Shown: positions 41,014-52,988, counted from the first letter of the stretch. The stretch is 64,000 nucleotides of DNA from Synergistales bacterium (GCA_021736445.1 JAIPGA010000001.1:45540-109539); one strand, 5' to 3'. Numbers and translations: made by a program. Notes: a model not told the origin generated them from the letters alone.

Positions 41014-41484
41014 ATGGAAGAGGGGTTTCAGGAATTCGCACAATCCAAGGTCAGCGAATCCTTTACGGCACTTTCTGCTGATTTGGTCGAACTGGATGTT
41101 GAAAATTCCAGTGATGCAACCCTCGGGGATGAGACAATCGCCATTGTCATAGGTATGGTCAATAGCGACGAATCACTGCGGGGAAGAATAACCCTGACCT
41201 GTGACAGTGCTGTGGTACAGGCGGTGACACACAGAATGCTCGGTGATGAACCCGCCGATACGATGGAGACATACTTTACGATAGCCGAGTTTGTCAACAT
41301 GTTCTGTGGCGGAGCGCTTACAGAGATCAACAATCGCTATAAGGGCACTGGCCTGCGTTTGACGCCCCCTGCCATATTTGCAGGAAAAGGAATGGAGATC
41401 ACTGCACCCTCAGTGGCGTCCCAGTGCAGCGGGTTCCGTTCCTCCGAGGGGTCACTCACGCTGGACGTGGGGTTTGAAGGGTGA
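41014..41484 (+). CDS. CheX-like chemotaxis phosphatase, copy 1
   Basis: The 156-residue protein belongs to the CheC/CheX/FliY phosphatase group. The helix FTIAEFVNMFCGGALTEINNRY carries the E-x-x-N signature used to remove phosphate from CheY-P, and SLRGRITLTCDSAVVQAVTHRMLGDEP is the CheX-type strand-helix core. It follows cheY by three bases, so the two are cotranslated, fitting a CheY-P phosphatase. Copy 2 follows at once. Confidence 0.75.
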   Translation: MEEGFQEFAQSKVSESFTALSADLVELDVENSSDATLGDETIAIVIGMVNSDESLRGRITLTCDSAVVQAVTHRMLGDEPADTMETYFTIAEFVNMFCGGALTEINNRYKGTGLRLTPPAIFAGKGMEITAPSVASQCSGFRSSEGSLTLDVGFEG

Positions 41485-41489
41485 TAGGC

Positions 41490-41939
41490 ATGCAGCTAGG
41501 TGAGGCATTGGCGACAGCGGCAACAGAGATGTTTCCCATGTTTGGGTTGCAGCCGGATTTGAGCGGAGAGATGCAGCAACAGAGCCTCAATTCGGCCAAT
41601 CCAGTGAATATCCTCGTAGGCCTTACCGATGGGGTACGGGGCAACGTAGTGCTTGGGTTAAACCGCAAGGTTGCCTGTGCGGTGGTTTCCGGCATGATGG
41701 GCGGAGCAGAGGTCAACGAACTCGATGCAATGGGAAAAAGCGCACTGGCGGAGCTGACAAACATGTATGTTGGTTCGGCAATCCAGAAGGTGGAAGCGGA
41801 GTTGCCGATACAACTGTCTCCACCTACGGTCGTGACGGGGAATCGGCTTTTTCTGATGATCAGCCGCGTTCCTGCGACTGTCCTAATGGTCAAATTCGGT
41901 TCCGCGGGCATGCTTTCCATCCGGTTCGCCGTCGAATAG
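41490..41939 (+). CDS. CheX-like chemotaxis phosphatase, copy 2
   Basis: The 149-residue protein again has the CheX layout: GVRGNVVLGLNRKVACAVVSGMMGG, then DAMGKSALAELTNMYVGSAIQKVE with the E-x-x-N signature, and a C-terminal beta sheet. Sequence identity to copy 1 looks low, so this is an old duplication or heterodimer partner. ATG 41490 follows GAAGGGTGATA; a GTG at 41481 overlapping the previous stop is an alternative. The next 175 bases to cheR contain only a short uncertain ORF. Confidence 0.75.
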   Translation: MQLGEALATAATEMFPMFGLQPDLSGEMQQQSLNSANPVNILVGLTDGVRGNVVLGLNRKVACAVVSGMMGGAEVNELDAMGKSALAELTNMYVGSAIQKVEAELPIQLSPPTVVTGNRLFLMISRVPATVLMVKFGSAGMLSIRFAVE

Positions 41940-42114
41940 GCCAATTGGCCTTCGTCGCGCTGTGGCTGCCGGAAGAAATCGTGGAACCGAAGGAATGTGT
42001 GGATAACACCTCGCAAAGCCAGCAACCAGATGGAGCTGCACAGCATGACCGCTGAAACGTTGCGTCGATCTCTGAACAGTGTTTTGCATGCCACAGCAAT
42101 GGTAGGAGGATTTG

Positions 42115-42930
42115 ATGCCTCGAACCCGGTTTTCTAACTCGTTGCTGCGCAAGTTTCGTGACCTGATTTACGAACGCCTCGGGATTTACTTTCGGGACGA
42201 AAAGCTTGACATGCTCCGGCTCAAGCTGGAAAAGATCATGCGTCATGCAGAGATCGATGACCACGAAGAGTTCTTCCGACTTGTCCGTGCCGGCGAGGAA
42301 GACGAGCTGATCACCAGCTTTATGGATACCATCACAGTACATACTACCAGCTTTTGCAGGGAACCAAATCACTTTAATTTCATCAAAAAGAATTTTGATA
42401 ATATTTGCAACCATAATCCCCGTATCTGGAAGAACAGAGAGATCCGTGCGTGGAGTGCGGGCTGCTCCACCGGTGAAGAGCCCTACAGCTTGGCGATGAC
42501 ATTGCACGAGATCGTACCGGAACAGATCGCCGTACGGATTCTGGCGACAGATATCAGCCGCGGATCGCTGGCAACGGCGATCCGCGGTATCTATCCCAAT
42601 AAAGCGGTTGCCAACGTCGAACCCCACCTTTTCTCGAAATATTTCCGTCGTTCCAGGGAGCATGTGATGGTGGGCGAAACCCTCAGGCGATCCGTGAGCT
42701 TCCGCCAGTTCAATCTCTCCGATACCTTTCCCTTCAAGAAAGGGTTCGATATCCTCTTCTGCCGGAATGTTATGATCTACTTCGACAAGCGTTCGCAACA
42801 GCGCCTGCTTTTGAAATTCGAGAAAGCGCTCACCTTGGGAGGGCTCCTTTTCATCGGTCATTCGGAAAGCCTTGTCAATGTATCCCACGATCTCAAATAT
42901 GTACAACCCACGGTATACAGAAAGGTATAA
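42115..42930 (+). CDS. cheR: Chemotaxis methyltransferase CheR
   Basis: The 271-residue SAM-dependent methyltransferase adds methyl groups to glutamates of chemoreceptors. It has the N-terminal helical domain with FRDLIYERLGIYF, TSFCREPNHFNFIKKNF, the SAM-binding AWSAGCSTGEEPYSLAM, and FDILFCRNVMIYFDKRSQQRLLLKF. ATG 42115 has GTAGGAGGA upstream. It works with CheB and CheD encoded next to tune receptor output. Confidence 0.93.
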   Translation: MPRTRFSNSLLRKFRDLIYERLGIYFRDEKLDMLRLKLEKIMRHAEIDDHEEFFRLVRAGEEDELITSFMDTITVHTTSFCREPNHFNFIKKNFDNICNHNPRIWKNREIRAWSAGCSTGEEPYSLAMTLHEIVPEQIAVRILATDISRGSLATAIRGIYPNKAVANVEPHLFSKYFRRSREHVMVGETLRRSVSFRQFNLSDTFPFKKGFDILFCRNVMIYFDKRSQQRLLLKFEKALTLGGLLFIGHSESLVNVSHDLKYVQPTVYRKV

Positions 42931-42942
42931 AAATACAATCCT

Positions 42943-44513
<1,571 letters not shown>

Positions 44514-44526
44514 TTCGGGAGGTTAA

Positions 44527-45756
44527 ATGCGTGTATTGATTGCAGAGGATGACAGGATATCTCAGCGGTTACTGGAACGACTCCTTGAATACTGGGGCTA
44601 CGAAACGCTCTCTGTGTCAGATGGGGAGAGCGCTCTCCAATTGATCCAGCAAGGGTCGCCACCGGAAATCGTCCTGCTCGACTGGATGATGCCGAAACTG
44701 GATGGTCTCACGGTATGCCGTCGCATACGCAGCGGGGAAACGGTGATCCCCCCCTATCTGATTCTCGTCACCGCCCGGGGCGAGGCGGAGGATATCGTCA
44801 AGGGCTTTGAGGCCGGCGCGGATGATTATGTCACAAAACCCTTCAACCGAGAGGAGTTGCTTGCCAGAATCAAGGTTGGCCAGCGTATGGTTGAGCTGGA
44901 GGCCTCATTGGCGGAGAGCAATCAGAGCTATGCCGATTTTGCCAGGCGTATGGAGAATCTCGCGGAAGACCGGGCGAAGCAGCTTGTGCATGCCGACCGC
45001 ATGAGTACGATCGGTATTCTGGCAGCCGGAATTGCACATGAAATCAATAATCCCACGACCTTTATCAGCGGCAATCTGCAGTTCCTTGAGGACTGCTGGC
45101 CCACTGTACGGGAGACACTGCAGCAAAACACGGAAACAGAACAAGACGATACGGCGAGGCATCAGAGAGAGTTCATCCTTGAAGAATTCCCAAAGGTCTT
45201 CCAGGGTATCCGCAAGGGGACAAAACGAATACGTACCATTGTACAGGGCCTGAAAACATACTCAAGAGACGATTACGACGTTTACGAAGAGGTCGACGTC
45301 AATGAACTGATCGAACAAGCCTTGGAGCTCTGCATGAACCGTTTAAAATACTCCGTGAATCTAGAAAAGGACATCAGTGCAAATATTCCCAAAATATATG
45401 GTAATTTACAACAGTTCGAGCAGGTAATTGTAAATTTTGTTTTAAATGCGGTTGATGCAATAGAAGACCAGGGAGAGGGCACGATCCGCATTACAACAGA
45501 GCACGACAGCTTCGGGGTTTCCATCTGGATCGACGATTCCGGCCCCGGGATCTCGAAGAAAGCCAAAGAGGATCTGTTTACGCCCTTTTTTACCACAAAG
45601 GAACCAGGTAAGGGAACGGGACTCGGTCTTTCCATCAGCAAGAATATAGTGGAAAAGTATGGGGGAAGCATTGAGGTCTCCAACAGTCCCCTGGGTGGGG
45701 CCCGCTTTGGCGCACGTTTCCCCGTTGTTTCCAACAAGAAGGGGGCAGTCAAATGA
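44527..45756 (+). CDS. Hybrid REC-histidine kinase
   Basis: The 409-residue protein has an N-terminal receiver (residues 1-120; Asp in VLLDWMMPKLDG), a coiled linker, a HisKA-type dimerisation helix with the His in GILAAGIAHEINNPTTFISGNL (near residue 172) and an ATPase domain with N-box VLNAVDAIED, G1 DDSGPGIS and G2 GTGLGLSISKN. No sensor or membrane domain exists, so it is driven by phosphorylation of its own receiver. The receiver strongly resembles that of the REC-GGDEF protein at 14901. It overlaps the next receiver gene by ATGA, a likely phosphotransfer pair. Confidence 0.9.
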   Translation: MRVLIAEDDRISQRLLERLLEYWGYETLSVSDGESALQLIQQGSPPEIVLLDWMMPKLDGLTVCRRIRSGETVIPPYLILVTARGEAEDIVKGFEAGADDYVTKPFNREELLARIKVGQRMVELEASLAESNQSYADFARRMENLAEDRAKQLVHADRMSTIGILAAGIAHEINNPTTFISGNLQFLEDCWPTVRETLQQNTETEQDDTARHQREFILEEFPKVFQGIRKGTKRIRTIVQGLKTYSRDDYDVYEEVDVNELIEQALELCMNRLKYSVNLEKDISANIPKIYGNLQQFEQVIVNFVLNAVDAIEDQGEGTIRITTEHDSFGVSIWIDDSGPGISKKAKEDLFTPFFTTKEPGKGTGLGLSISKNIVEKYGGSIEVSNSPLGGARFGARFPVVSNKKGAVK

Positions 45757-46202
45757 CGTACCGCATACTGATAGTAGACGATGAAGCCGAGATCCGCGAG
45801 ATGCTTGGGCGGCATTTCCGTATGAAGGGGTACGAGGTCACCCCTGCGTCCGGGGGTGCTGAAGCGTTACAGTGCCTGGATAAAAAGCGCTACGAGGTTG
45901 TTGTAAGCGATATTGTGATGCCGGGCATGAAAGGAACGGAGCTGTTGCAAGAGATCCGTCAACAATACCCCATGTCTCATGTGATCATGATTACCGGTTA
46001 CGTAACCCTCGAAAACGCCCTGGCGGCAATGCGCAGGGGGGCCGACACCTGTATCTTCAAACCCTTTGAGGACTTTGAGGAACTTGATGGCGCAGTGGAG
46101 AAGGCCATTGAAGACCTGGAGCACTGGAAGCGGAAGCTGGTGCAGCTTCAGGGGATGAAGCCTGGACAGGGGGGGAGTGAACATGACCGAATCGTCGAAT
46201 GA
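45753..46202 (+). CDS. Stand-alone response regulator (NtrC-type receiver)
   Basis: The 149-residue protein has a receiver (Asp in VVVSDIVMPGMKG, Lys in CIFKPFEDF) and a short helical tail EKAIEDLEHWKRKL. The GYVTLENALAAMRRGA segment is typical of NtrC-like receivers, but no output domain follows. It starts inside the end of the REC-kinase gene (ATGA) and ends inside the start of cheA, so it probably receives phosphate from that kinase. Confidence 0.88.
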   Translation: MTYRILIVDDEAEIREMLGRHFRMKGYEVTPASGGAEALQCLDKKRYEVVVSDIVMPGMKGTELLQEIRQQYPMSHVIMITGYVTLENALAAMRRGADTCIFKPFEDFEELDGAVEKAIEDLEHWKRKLVQLQGMKPGQGGSEHDRIVE

Positions 46203-48435
46203 TGTCGACCGCCAACTGAAAGTAGAGCTCATTGACGAATCCCTCGAGGCACTCTCCGGATTAACACCGCTGTTCAAAAAACTCCAGATGCAGCCGGAAG
46301 ACAGCGGTCCAATGGAGAGCATTTTCCGTGTTATCCATTCGATCAAGGGGAATGCCCCTTTCTTCGAGCTTATGCAGATCAAAAACCTCGCCCATTCCAT
46401 GGAGAATGTCCTCGACGCGATCCGGAAACGTCAGCTAGCCGTTCAGGACGATATTGTCGGCAGCCTGCTGGAGGGTACCGATGAGCTGACGAGGATGCTG
46501 GAACGGGCCAGAGAAGATGAGCCGGAAGTGCACGATGAGGATGCCTTTGCCAGACTTCTCGACCTGTTTCAGGGCTTTCTCGGCAGAGAAGAGGCAACGA
46601 GGGAGAGCCGGTGGAACGAGCTCCTTGAATGCGTGGAGAGCTTTTCGGCGGGAGCGGAACTCTATGAGGACGATTCGCTGCAGCAGGTGGCGAAACAGGC
46701 GAAGGGCCTTGCGCAGGAGCTGGCCCGTGGAGAAGGAATCCATCTGCAGGAGCCGGCATTGCACACCTCTCAATCCGGAGAATCATCTGCCCGGGGGTCG
46801 CAGGAGCTTCCCGATGAAGCGAAGAGGGTACAGCAGATGCTGACATCGGAAGAGGCCTTCAGTTCGCTTGAACCAGAGCAGCTGGAACAGGCGCTGCAGG
46901 AACTCGCCTCCCGTGTCCGGAACGAAGAGGCGGTGTCGGTTCTCAAGGAGCTTCAGGAGGATTTCCGTGCTTCTGTTGAAAAGATAGGTTTTATACCTCT
47001 GGTTCAAGATATTCTGATGGGGCATTTTGAACATCTTCTTGAGGTTGCCCAGTGGGCTCCCGGGGAAGAGGAGGAATCACCCCCTGAGGACACCACGGAG
47101 CAGCAGCCGACTTCGGCGTCAGAAGGGGAGAAGCAGCCCGGTGGTTCGGGAGAGCCTCCTGCCGCCGCGGCTACCGCGAGGCAGCAGAAATCAGAGACCA
47201 CCATGCGGGTCCGAGAAGAGAGCATCGATGCGTTTCTTTCCTTTGTAGGAGAACTGATTGTGATTGGAGAGATGTACGACCACCTCAAGGAGAGGGTCCA
47301 GGAGGTCGATACCCGGCAGACGGTTACAGGCGAATTGCACCGTGTGAATGAAGCGTTCCACGAGCTTTCCGGCAAACTCCAGCAGAACATCATGCATATC
47401 AGAAGGGTCCCCGTGAAACCCTTGCTGCAACGGGCACCACGTATCGCACGAGAGATAGCCGGACATACCGAAAAAGAGATAGCAGTGGATGTCAGCGGGG
47501 AGAATACGCTGGTTGACAAGAGTATTCTCGGCGTGCTCGAAACCCCCTTGACACATATGGTACGGAACGCCGTGGATCACGGGATAGAGCCTCCGGATGT
47601 CCGCGAACGGGAAGGGAAGGCACGGTCTGGCCAGATCACGGTCTCCGTTGAAGAACGGGACAAGATGATTGTCATGGAGGTCCGGGACGATGGCGGCGGC
47701 ATCAATATGGAAGCGCTCCATCAGAAAGCCATCGATGCCGGCATGATCAGCCCTGAGATGCGTCTCTCCGAGAATGAGATTGTGGATCTTCTTTTCGCAT
47801 CGGGCATCTCTACAGCTGAACAGGTCACCGATGTCTCGGGCCGCGGTGTGGGAATGGACGCGGTAAAACACGAGCTCGAAAAACGGGGTGGGAAGATCTC
47901 CGTAGAAACAGAGCTCAAAGCAGGTACTTGCTTCCGGGTCACCATACCTGCAGAGGTGACCACTCAGATCCTCACCGGCTTTTCCGTCATTGCAAATGGC
48001 CAACGCCTTATCATACCGACAGATTATATCGTACACTGTTTCCGGCCGGAGGCGGACCAGATCTTTACGGTGCAGGGGAAAACGGAATGCGTGAAAACCG
48101 GCGATTCCATCTTGACCGTGCGCCGCTGCGCTACCGTCTGCTCCCTTGGCAATGGGAGCTGCACCACGGGGAGCCTCCAGGAAGGCACGCTGATCGTGCT
48201 TGAAAGCAAAGGGAGACGCTTCGCTCTTCATGTGGATGCGATCGAAGGCGTAAAACAGTTTGTCTTAAAAGACATCGAACAAATTTCCGGTGAACAGTCT
48301 CTCTTTATCGGAGGGGCCGTGATGGGAAACGGTACGGTAGCCCTGGTGGTGAACATCAATGCCATCGCCGAAACGATGGAACGCCAGCCCGCGCATGCCG
48401 AGAACAACGCAACGGCACCTTTGATAAACGTGTAA
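46183..48435 (+). CDS. cheA: Chemotaxis histidine kinase CheA
   Basis: The 750-residue kinase has the P1 phosphotransfer domain with His52 in VIHSIKGNAPFFEL, a long low-complexity acidic linker (about residues 110-345, many Glu/Pro/Gln) in place of a clear P2, the P3 dimerisation helices (about 345-420), the P4 ATPase with N-box LTHMVRNAVDHGIEPP and G-boxes DDGGGIN and DVSGRGVGMDAV, and a C-terminal P5 CheW-like domain (about 590-740). P1 sits close to the canonical position. ATG 46183 follows GGGGGGGAG. It is the only kinase in the operon able to couple receptors to CheY and CheB; no cheW gene is seen nearby. Confidence 0.92.
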   Translation: MTESSNDVDRQLKVELIDESLEALSGLTPLFKKLQMQPEDSGPMESIFRVIHSIKGNAPFFELMQIKNLAHSMENVLDAIRKRQLAVQDDIVGSLLEGTDELTRMLERAREDEPEVHDEDAFARLLDLFQGFLGREEATRESRWNELLECVESFSAGAELYEDDSLQQVAKQAKGLAQELARGEGIHLQEPALHTSQSGESSARGSQELPDEAKRVQQMLTSEEAFSSLEPEQLEQALQELASRVRNEEAVSVLKELQEDFRASVEKIGFIPLVQDILMGHFEHLLEVAQWAPGEEEESPPEDTTEQQPTSASEGEKQPGGSGEPPAAAATARQQKSETTMRVREESIDAFLSFVGELIVIGEMYDHLKERVQEVDTRQTVTGELHRVNEAFHELSGKLQQNIMHIRRVPVKPLLQRAPRIAREIAGHTEKEIAVDVSGENTLVDKSILGVLETPLTHMVRNAVDHGIEPPDVREREGKARSGQITVSVEERDKMIVMEVRDDGGGINMEALHQKAIDAGMISPEMRLSENEIVDLLFASGISTAEQVTDVSGRGVGMDAVKHELEKRGGKISVETELKAGTCFRVTIPAEVTTQILTGFSVIANGQRLIIPTDYIVHCFRPEADQIFTVQGKTECVKTGDSILTVRRCATVCSLGNGSCTTGSLQEGTLIVLESKGRRFALHVDAIEGVKQFVLKDIEQISGEQSLFIGGAVMGNGTVALVVNINAIAETMERQPAHAENNATAPLINV

Positions 48436-48457
48436 CGTGTTATTAAGGAGGGAAGAA

Positions 48458-48868
48458 ATGAAAACCCTTGTTGTCGAAGATGATAAAGCCAGCGCCAAGG
48501 TTCTGGAATCCATGCTTTCCGGGTATGGCTCCGTTGACATCGCCTGGTCGGGCCGCGAGGCGCTGGATGCCTTTGCTGCCGCATTGCAAAGTAGTGACCC
48601 CTACGATCTGGTCTGTCTGGATATCATGATGCCCGAGATGGATGGGCAAAGCGTTCTGAAGGAATTGCGACGCTACGAGGAGCAAGAGGGACTGTTGATG
48701 AAGGATGGCGTGACAGTATTGATGACAACGGCTCTCGGGGATCGGGAGAATGTCTTCGAGGCCTTCCGTGAGCAGTGTGACGGCTACCTCATCAAACCGA
48801 TCGCCCGCAAGAAACTCGATGCCTTGCTTGAAGAACTCCAGTTGATTGAGGCGGAAAACACTCCATAA
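48458..48868 (+). CDS. CheY-like response regulator, second copy
   Basis: The 136-residue receiver has the acidic pair in LVVEDDKAS, phosphoacceptor Asp in LVCLDIMMPEMDG, Thr in LMTTALGDR and Lys in YLIKPIARKK. The stand-alone architecture at the end of the che operon suggests a phosphate sink or second CheY. AAGGAGGG precedes the ATG. Between it and pgm (144 bases) only a weak hairpin is visible. Confidence 0.9.
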   Translation: MKTLVVEDDKASAKVLESMLSGYGSVDIAWSGREALDAFAAALQSSDPYDLVCLDIMMPEMDGQSVLKELRRYEEQEGLLMKDGVTVLMTTALGDRENVFEAFREQCDGYLIKPIARKKLDALLEELQLIEAENTP

Positions 48869-49012
48869 CAAAACGCTTCCTCCAGTGCTTTCCCGTCATG
48901 GGCGGGCACTATAGCATGGGGAATGCCTATCTGGTATCATGGATTCCAGGAAAGCATTCTAACTGCGTTGCGACGAGTCCGTGAAGGCTGGACTTGGTAA
49001 GGAGGAATATCC

Positions 49013-50656
49013 ATGTCCGCGAAGAGGGCAGAAGGGGAAAAAAGGCAAGGGGAACCGGTGCAAATTCCGAAACTGGTAGCTGCATACTACACGGCTACGG
49101 TGGATGCCGAGGATCCGGCCCAGCGAGTGAGCTTCGGTACCTCGGGACATCGCGGTTCCTCGCTGAAGAAAAACTTCAACGAACAGCACATACTGGCAAT
49201 CTCCCAAGCCATCGCCGAATTCCGCTGGTCAAAGGGCATTCAAGGCCCGCTGTTTTTGGGAAAAGACACCCATGCTCTTTCCGAACCGGCGGCACATACC
49301 GCTGTGGAGGTCCTTGCGGCCAACGGAGTCGCCGTGGTTCTCCAGCAACACGACGGGTACACGCCTACGCCGGTTATCTCCCACGCGATTCTGAGCTGGT
49401 CGCGCTCGCATAACGGCGAGCTTGCGGACGGCATCGTGATCACGCCGTCGCACAATCCCCCCGGGGACGGCGGCTTCAAGTACAATCCCCCTTCTGCCGG
49501 CCCGGCGGGGAACGCGGTGACCGCACAGATCGAAAAGAGAGCCAACGAACTGCTGAAGGCCGATCTTGCCGGTGTCAAACGCGTCCCTCTGGAACGCGCC
49601 CTGCGTATGCACAACCTGTGGGAGGAGGATCTGCAGGCGGCCTACATCGAGGATCTCCATTCCGTGGTCGATATGGAGCGCATCGCCCAGTCAGGATTGA
49701 CCATGTGCGCCGACGCCCTGGGAGGAGCGGGGCTCCGGTATTGGGAACGCATTGCGGAGCGTTACGGTCTGTCCATCGATGTGTTGCATGACCGCGTGGA
49801 CCCGACGTTTTCCTTTATGCCACCCGACCACGACGGCGCCATCCGTATGGATTGCTCTTCACCCTATGCGATGGAAGGGCTTATTGAGTTGAAAGATCGC
49901 TATGACCTTGCCTTTGGGAATGATCCGGACTTTGACCGGCACGGGATTGTCACCCGTCAAGCAGGGTTGCTCCAGCCCAATGCCTACCTGGCGGTAGCGG
50001 TGTGGCATCTTTTCACCTCGAGGAACCAGTGGCCCGATACGCTGGCTGCCGGCAAGACAGCCGTGACGACATCGCTGATCGACCGTATCGCCGCGGGGCT
50101 GCAACGGCCCGTCTACGAGGTCCCTGTGGGATTCAAGTGGTTTGTGGATCCCCTCTTGCAGGGCAAATGCGCCTGCGGATGTGAAGAGAGCGCCGGTGCA
50201 TCCTTCCTCAGGCGTGACGGGAACCCCTGGACCACCGATAAGGACGGTATCGTCATGTGCCTGCTCGCCGCCGAGATCATGTCTGAATACGGCGAAGATC
50301 TCGCCGCTCTCTACGATCGCCTCTGTGCGCAACATGGGAAACCGGTATACAGACGTGTGGAGGCGCCGGCAACCAGAGAGCAGAAAGAGCGACTAAAATC
50401 CCTGAGGCCCCGGGATATCACCTGCACAAATCTTGCGGGAGAAAGGGTGCTGGAGATAAAGGTCACGGCTTCCGGTGACGGAAATCCACTGGGAGGGGTG
50501 CAGCTTGTGACCGAACACGGCTGGTTGGCCGTCCGGCCCTCCGGCACGGAGGATCTGAATAAGATGTATGCCGAGAGTTTCCTCGGCGAAGAGCACGTCG
50601 ACGCCTTGCTGCAGAAGGGAAACGAAACCATAAACGAAATCCTTCAACCCAGGTAG
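49013..50656 (+). CDS. pgm: Phosphoglucomutase (alpha-D-glucose)
   Basis: The 547-residue enzyme interconverts glucose 1-phosphate and glucose 6-phosphate. The phosphoserine loop is VITPSHNPPGDGG, the Mg loop GNDPDFDRHG, the sugar loop CGCEESAGASF and the phosphate-binding loop VRPSGTEDLNK. RVSFGTSGHRGSSLKKNFNEQHI at the N-terminus is specific to the Pgm (not ManB) branch. AAGGAGG precedes ATG 49013. With galT it would feed galactose carbon into glycolysis or supply nucleotide-sugar precursors. A T9 run at 50669-50677 after a short CCAG/CTGG stem may end the transcript. Confidence 0.93.
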   Translation: MSAKRAEGEKRQGEPVQIPKLVAAYYTATVDAEDPAQRVSFGTSGHRGSSLKKNFNEQHILAISQAIAEFRWSKGIQGPLFLGKDTHALSEPAAHTAVEVLAANGVAVVLQQHDGYTPTPVISHAILSWSRSHNGELADGIVITPSHNPPGDGGFKYNPPSAGPAGNAVTAQIEKRANELLKADLAGVKRVPLERALRMHNLWEEDLQAAYIEDLHSVVDMERIAQSGLTMCADALGGAGLRYWERIAERYGLSIDVLHDRVDPTFSFMPPDHDGAIRMDCSSPYAMEGLIELKDRYDLAFGNDPDFDRHGIVTRQAGLLQPNAYLAVAVWHLFTSRNQWPDTLAAGKTAVTTSLIDRIAAGLQRPVYEVPVGFKWFVDPLLQGKCACGCEESAGASFLRRDGNPWTTDKDGIVMCLLAAEIMSEYGEDLAALYDRLCAQHGKPVYRRVEAPATREQKERLKSLRPRDITCTNLAGERVLEIKVTASGDGNPLGGVQLVTEHGWLAVRPSGTEDLNKMYAESFLGEEHVDALLQKGNETINEILQPR

Positions 50657-50703
50657 AGGCCGCTGGACTTTTTTTTTGAGAGGGTATCATAGGAGGACCG
50701 CGG

Positions 50704-52926
50704 ATGAAAATCGGAATGCGTCTGATCGGAGGGTATATTCTTGTCGCCCTGGTGTGTGTCGCCGTAGGGTACGTCGGGTATCGGGGACTGGGACAGACCG
50801 TCGTCCGGCTCGAACGGCTTGGAGACGAGAGTTTGCCGAGCGTGGAGACACTGATGACCATGAAGACTTCTCTCGCCGAGGCACGGGTCTCCGAGAAGTC
50901 ACTGCTCAACAGCAGGCTTGATATGGCAAGTCGGCAGCAAAACTATTTTCAGATCAACCGGGCGATACGCACCGCCAACGAGGCGATGGAGCAGTACGCT
51001 TCTATTCCCAAAAACAAAAAGGAACAGGAGCTGTGGAAACGCTACACCGAACACTGGAACACCTTTGAAGAAACAATGGAGGAGTTCACCACCAAAGCAA
51101 AATCTCTGGAAGAAACAGACATCACCAACCCAGAGAAAATGAAAAAGGATATCGCTCAGGTGCTGCTGGATATCAAAACCTGGACATTGGCGCTTGGGGA
51201 AACCGTTATGAAGGGGACCGCGTTTGAGCAGACCCTCGATCCCACCAAGGGACCCATCGGGAAATGGCTCGATCAGTTCCACAGCAGCAGCAAGAAGATG
51301 AACACAATCATCGATAAGGTTCGTATGGATTGGGAATTTCTGGTCACCCGGGGTGCCGAAATCGCCGATTTCACCACCCTTGAGGATTACGGCGACTTCG
51401 AGAAAAATTACGTCAGAAACCTCTATCTCAACGATACGCTCCCAACCGTCAAAAGCATCCAGAACAATCTACTGGAAGCACTGGAATTGACGAATCAGGC
51501 CGTGGCCATTGTCGACCAGCTGAACGCCATCTCCACCTGGCAGCTGGGCAGTTCCTACATGGAATTAACAGGATCCCTCAACCAATTGGTCAAGGCCGAG
51601 ATGGCCTCGGCGAATGCCGCCGTGGCAACAGGTCAACAGGAATCACAGACGGCGGTCACCAACAGCGTGATCGGCATCGTCATCGGCGCGGCACTTGCAA
51701 TCCTGCTGGGAATCGTCCTTACCAGGAGTATAACCGGCCCCCTGCGTTCACTGGTGGCCTCGGCAAATCAGGTAAAAGAGGGAGATCTGACCGTTGCGCT
51801 GGGGCGTGACGGGCGCCACGACGAAATTGGGGATCTCCTGGAAGCCTTTGGTACGCTGGTCGCGTCCTTCCGCGAGATTGTCAAAAGACTGCAGGATAAC
51901 GGCAGGAACAACGCCAACCGGGCGGAGTCCCTGGCTGCTCTCTCCCAGGAAACCGTGGCTTCCATGGAAGAGGTGAAAAGCTCTATCGAACAGATTGCCG
52001 AGATGTCCCAGGGAAACAAGACATCTCTCCAGGAAGCGAACCAGAAAACCGATACCATCTCAAAAGGTGCCAGAAATAACGCCGAACGGTGTGAAGAAGG
52101 CACCCAAAAAAGCAAGGCTACCGTTGAGGATGTCGTAGAGACCACCAACGAAATGAAGGTGATCCAGAACCAGTTTTCCGAGGTGAGCAGGAAGTCCGGC
52201 GAAACAGTACAGGGTATGCGCGAGCTGAGCGACTCGGTGCAGCAGATAGCCGGCTTCGTGCAGACCATTTCCGGCATCGCCGATCAGACGAATCTGCTGG
52301 CACTGAATGCAGCTATTGAAGCCGCCCGCGCAGGTGAAGCGGGCCGGGGGTTCGCCGTGGTCGCCGAAGAGGTGCGAAAACTGGCCGAGGAATCCAACCA
52401 TGCGGCACAGGAGATCAACAGACTCATCGAAACACTGCAACAACGTGCCGATGCCGCTATCCGAACCAAAGAAGAATCCGACACGCTCGTCAATGACATC
52501 GCATCCAGGGTGGCCGAAACGGAGACAGCCATGGACCGGGTAGCGTCCCATGTACAGGCCCTGTCGTCGACGATGAGCACCTTCTCCGAGGTCGCCGGAG
52601 AGCAGTCCACCACCAGTGAAGAGATCGCAACAACGGTCGAAAACGCGGCAACAGGCATTGCCGAGACAACCTCCATTATCCAGGAAATCAGGAAAGCCGC
52701 CGACGATACCTCCAGTGCGTCAGAGAACGTAGCCACTGAAGCCCAGGCACTGACGGACAGCGTGGATTCACTGAAGGTACTCATCCAGCAGTTCGCGGTA
52801 GATGGCGAAACAGAGAGGGAACTGCCTGCCGAAAGCGAAAGCGACGACAGGACTGCGGAGAACGAGGATGAGGCAGAACATCGCCAGGAAGGCAAAGAGG
52901 GCGAAAAACGGACATCCGAGGTCTGA
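50704..52926 (+). CDS. Transmembrane methyl-accepting chemotaxis protein
   Basis: The 740-residue chemoreceptor has a first transmembrane helix at residues 6-26, a large all-helical periplasmic domain of about 290 residues (helical-bimodular-like size, larger than a simple four-helix bundle), a second helix near 320-342 ([19 protein letters not shown]), a HAMP domain ([23 protein letters not shown]) and a long signalling domain with tip [41 protein letters not shown]. An acidic tail ends the protein with no CheR-binding pentapeptide seen. Helical-bimodular receptors often sense organic acids. AGGAGG precedes the ATG. A double-stem hairpin follows at 52924-52963. Confidence 0.9.
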   Translation: MKIGMRLIGGYILVALVCVAVGYVGYRGLGQTVVRLERLGDESLPSVETLMTMKTSLAEARVSEKSLLNSRLDMASRQQNYFQINRAIRTANEAMEQYASIPKNKKEQELWKRYTEHWNTFEETMEEFTTKAKSLEETDITNPEKMKKDIAQVLLDIKTWTLALGETVMKGTAFEQTLDPTKGPIGKWLDQFHSSSKKMNTIIDKVRMDWEFLVTRGAEIADFTTLEDYGDFEKNYVRNLYLNDTLPTVKSIQNNLLEALELTNQAVAIVDQLNAISTWQLGSSYMELTGSLNQLVKAEMASANAAVATGQQESQTAVTNSVIGIVIGAALAILLGIVLTRSITGPLRSLVASANQVKEGDLTVALGRDGRHDEIGDLLEAFGTLVASFREIVKRLQDNGRNNANRAESLAALSQETVASMEEVKSSIEQIAEMSQGNKTSLQEANQKTDTISKGARNNAERCEEGTQKSKATVEDVVETTNEMKVIQNQFSEVSRKSGETVQGMRELSDSVQQIAGFVQTISGIADQTNLLALNAAIEAARAGEAGRGFAVVAEEVRKLAEESNHAAQEINRLIETLQQRADAAIRTKEESDTLVNDIASRVAETETAMDRVASHVQALSSTMSTFSEVAGEQSTTSEEIATTVENAATGIAETTSIIQEIRKAADDTSSASENVATEAQALTDSVDSLKVLIQQFAVDGETERELPAESESDDRTAENEDEAEHRQEGKEGEKRTSEV

Positions 52927-52963
52927 CACCCCTGGATACCACCGTATCCAGCAGCTGGTGTCA
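52924..52963 (+). terminator. Hairpin after the chemoreceptor gene
   Basis: TGACACC (52924-52930, containing the stop codon) pairs with GGTGTCA (52957-52963), and inside it TGGATAC (52933-52939) pairs with GTATCCA (52944-52950). ACGTTTC follows. Confidence 0.5.
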
Positions 52964-52988
52964 ACGTTTCAAAATGGGGTGAGGCGAT

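Noticed and set aside
41997..42137. Possible 46-codon ORF between the second CheX-like gene and cheR
   Set aside because: GTG start has AAGGA only two bases away, the ORF runs into cheR in another frame, and no similarity is recognised. Too weak to annotate.
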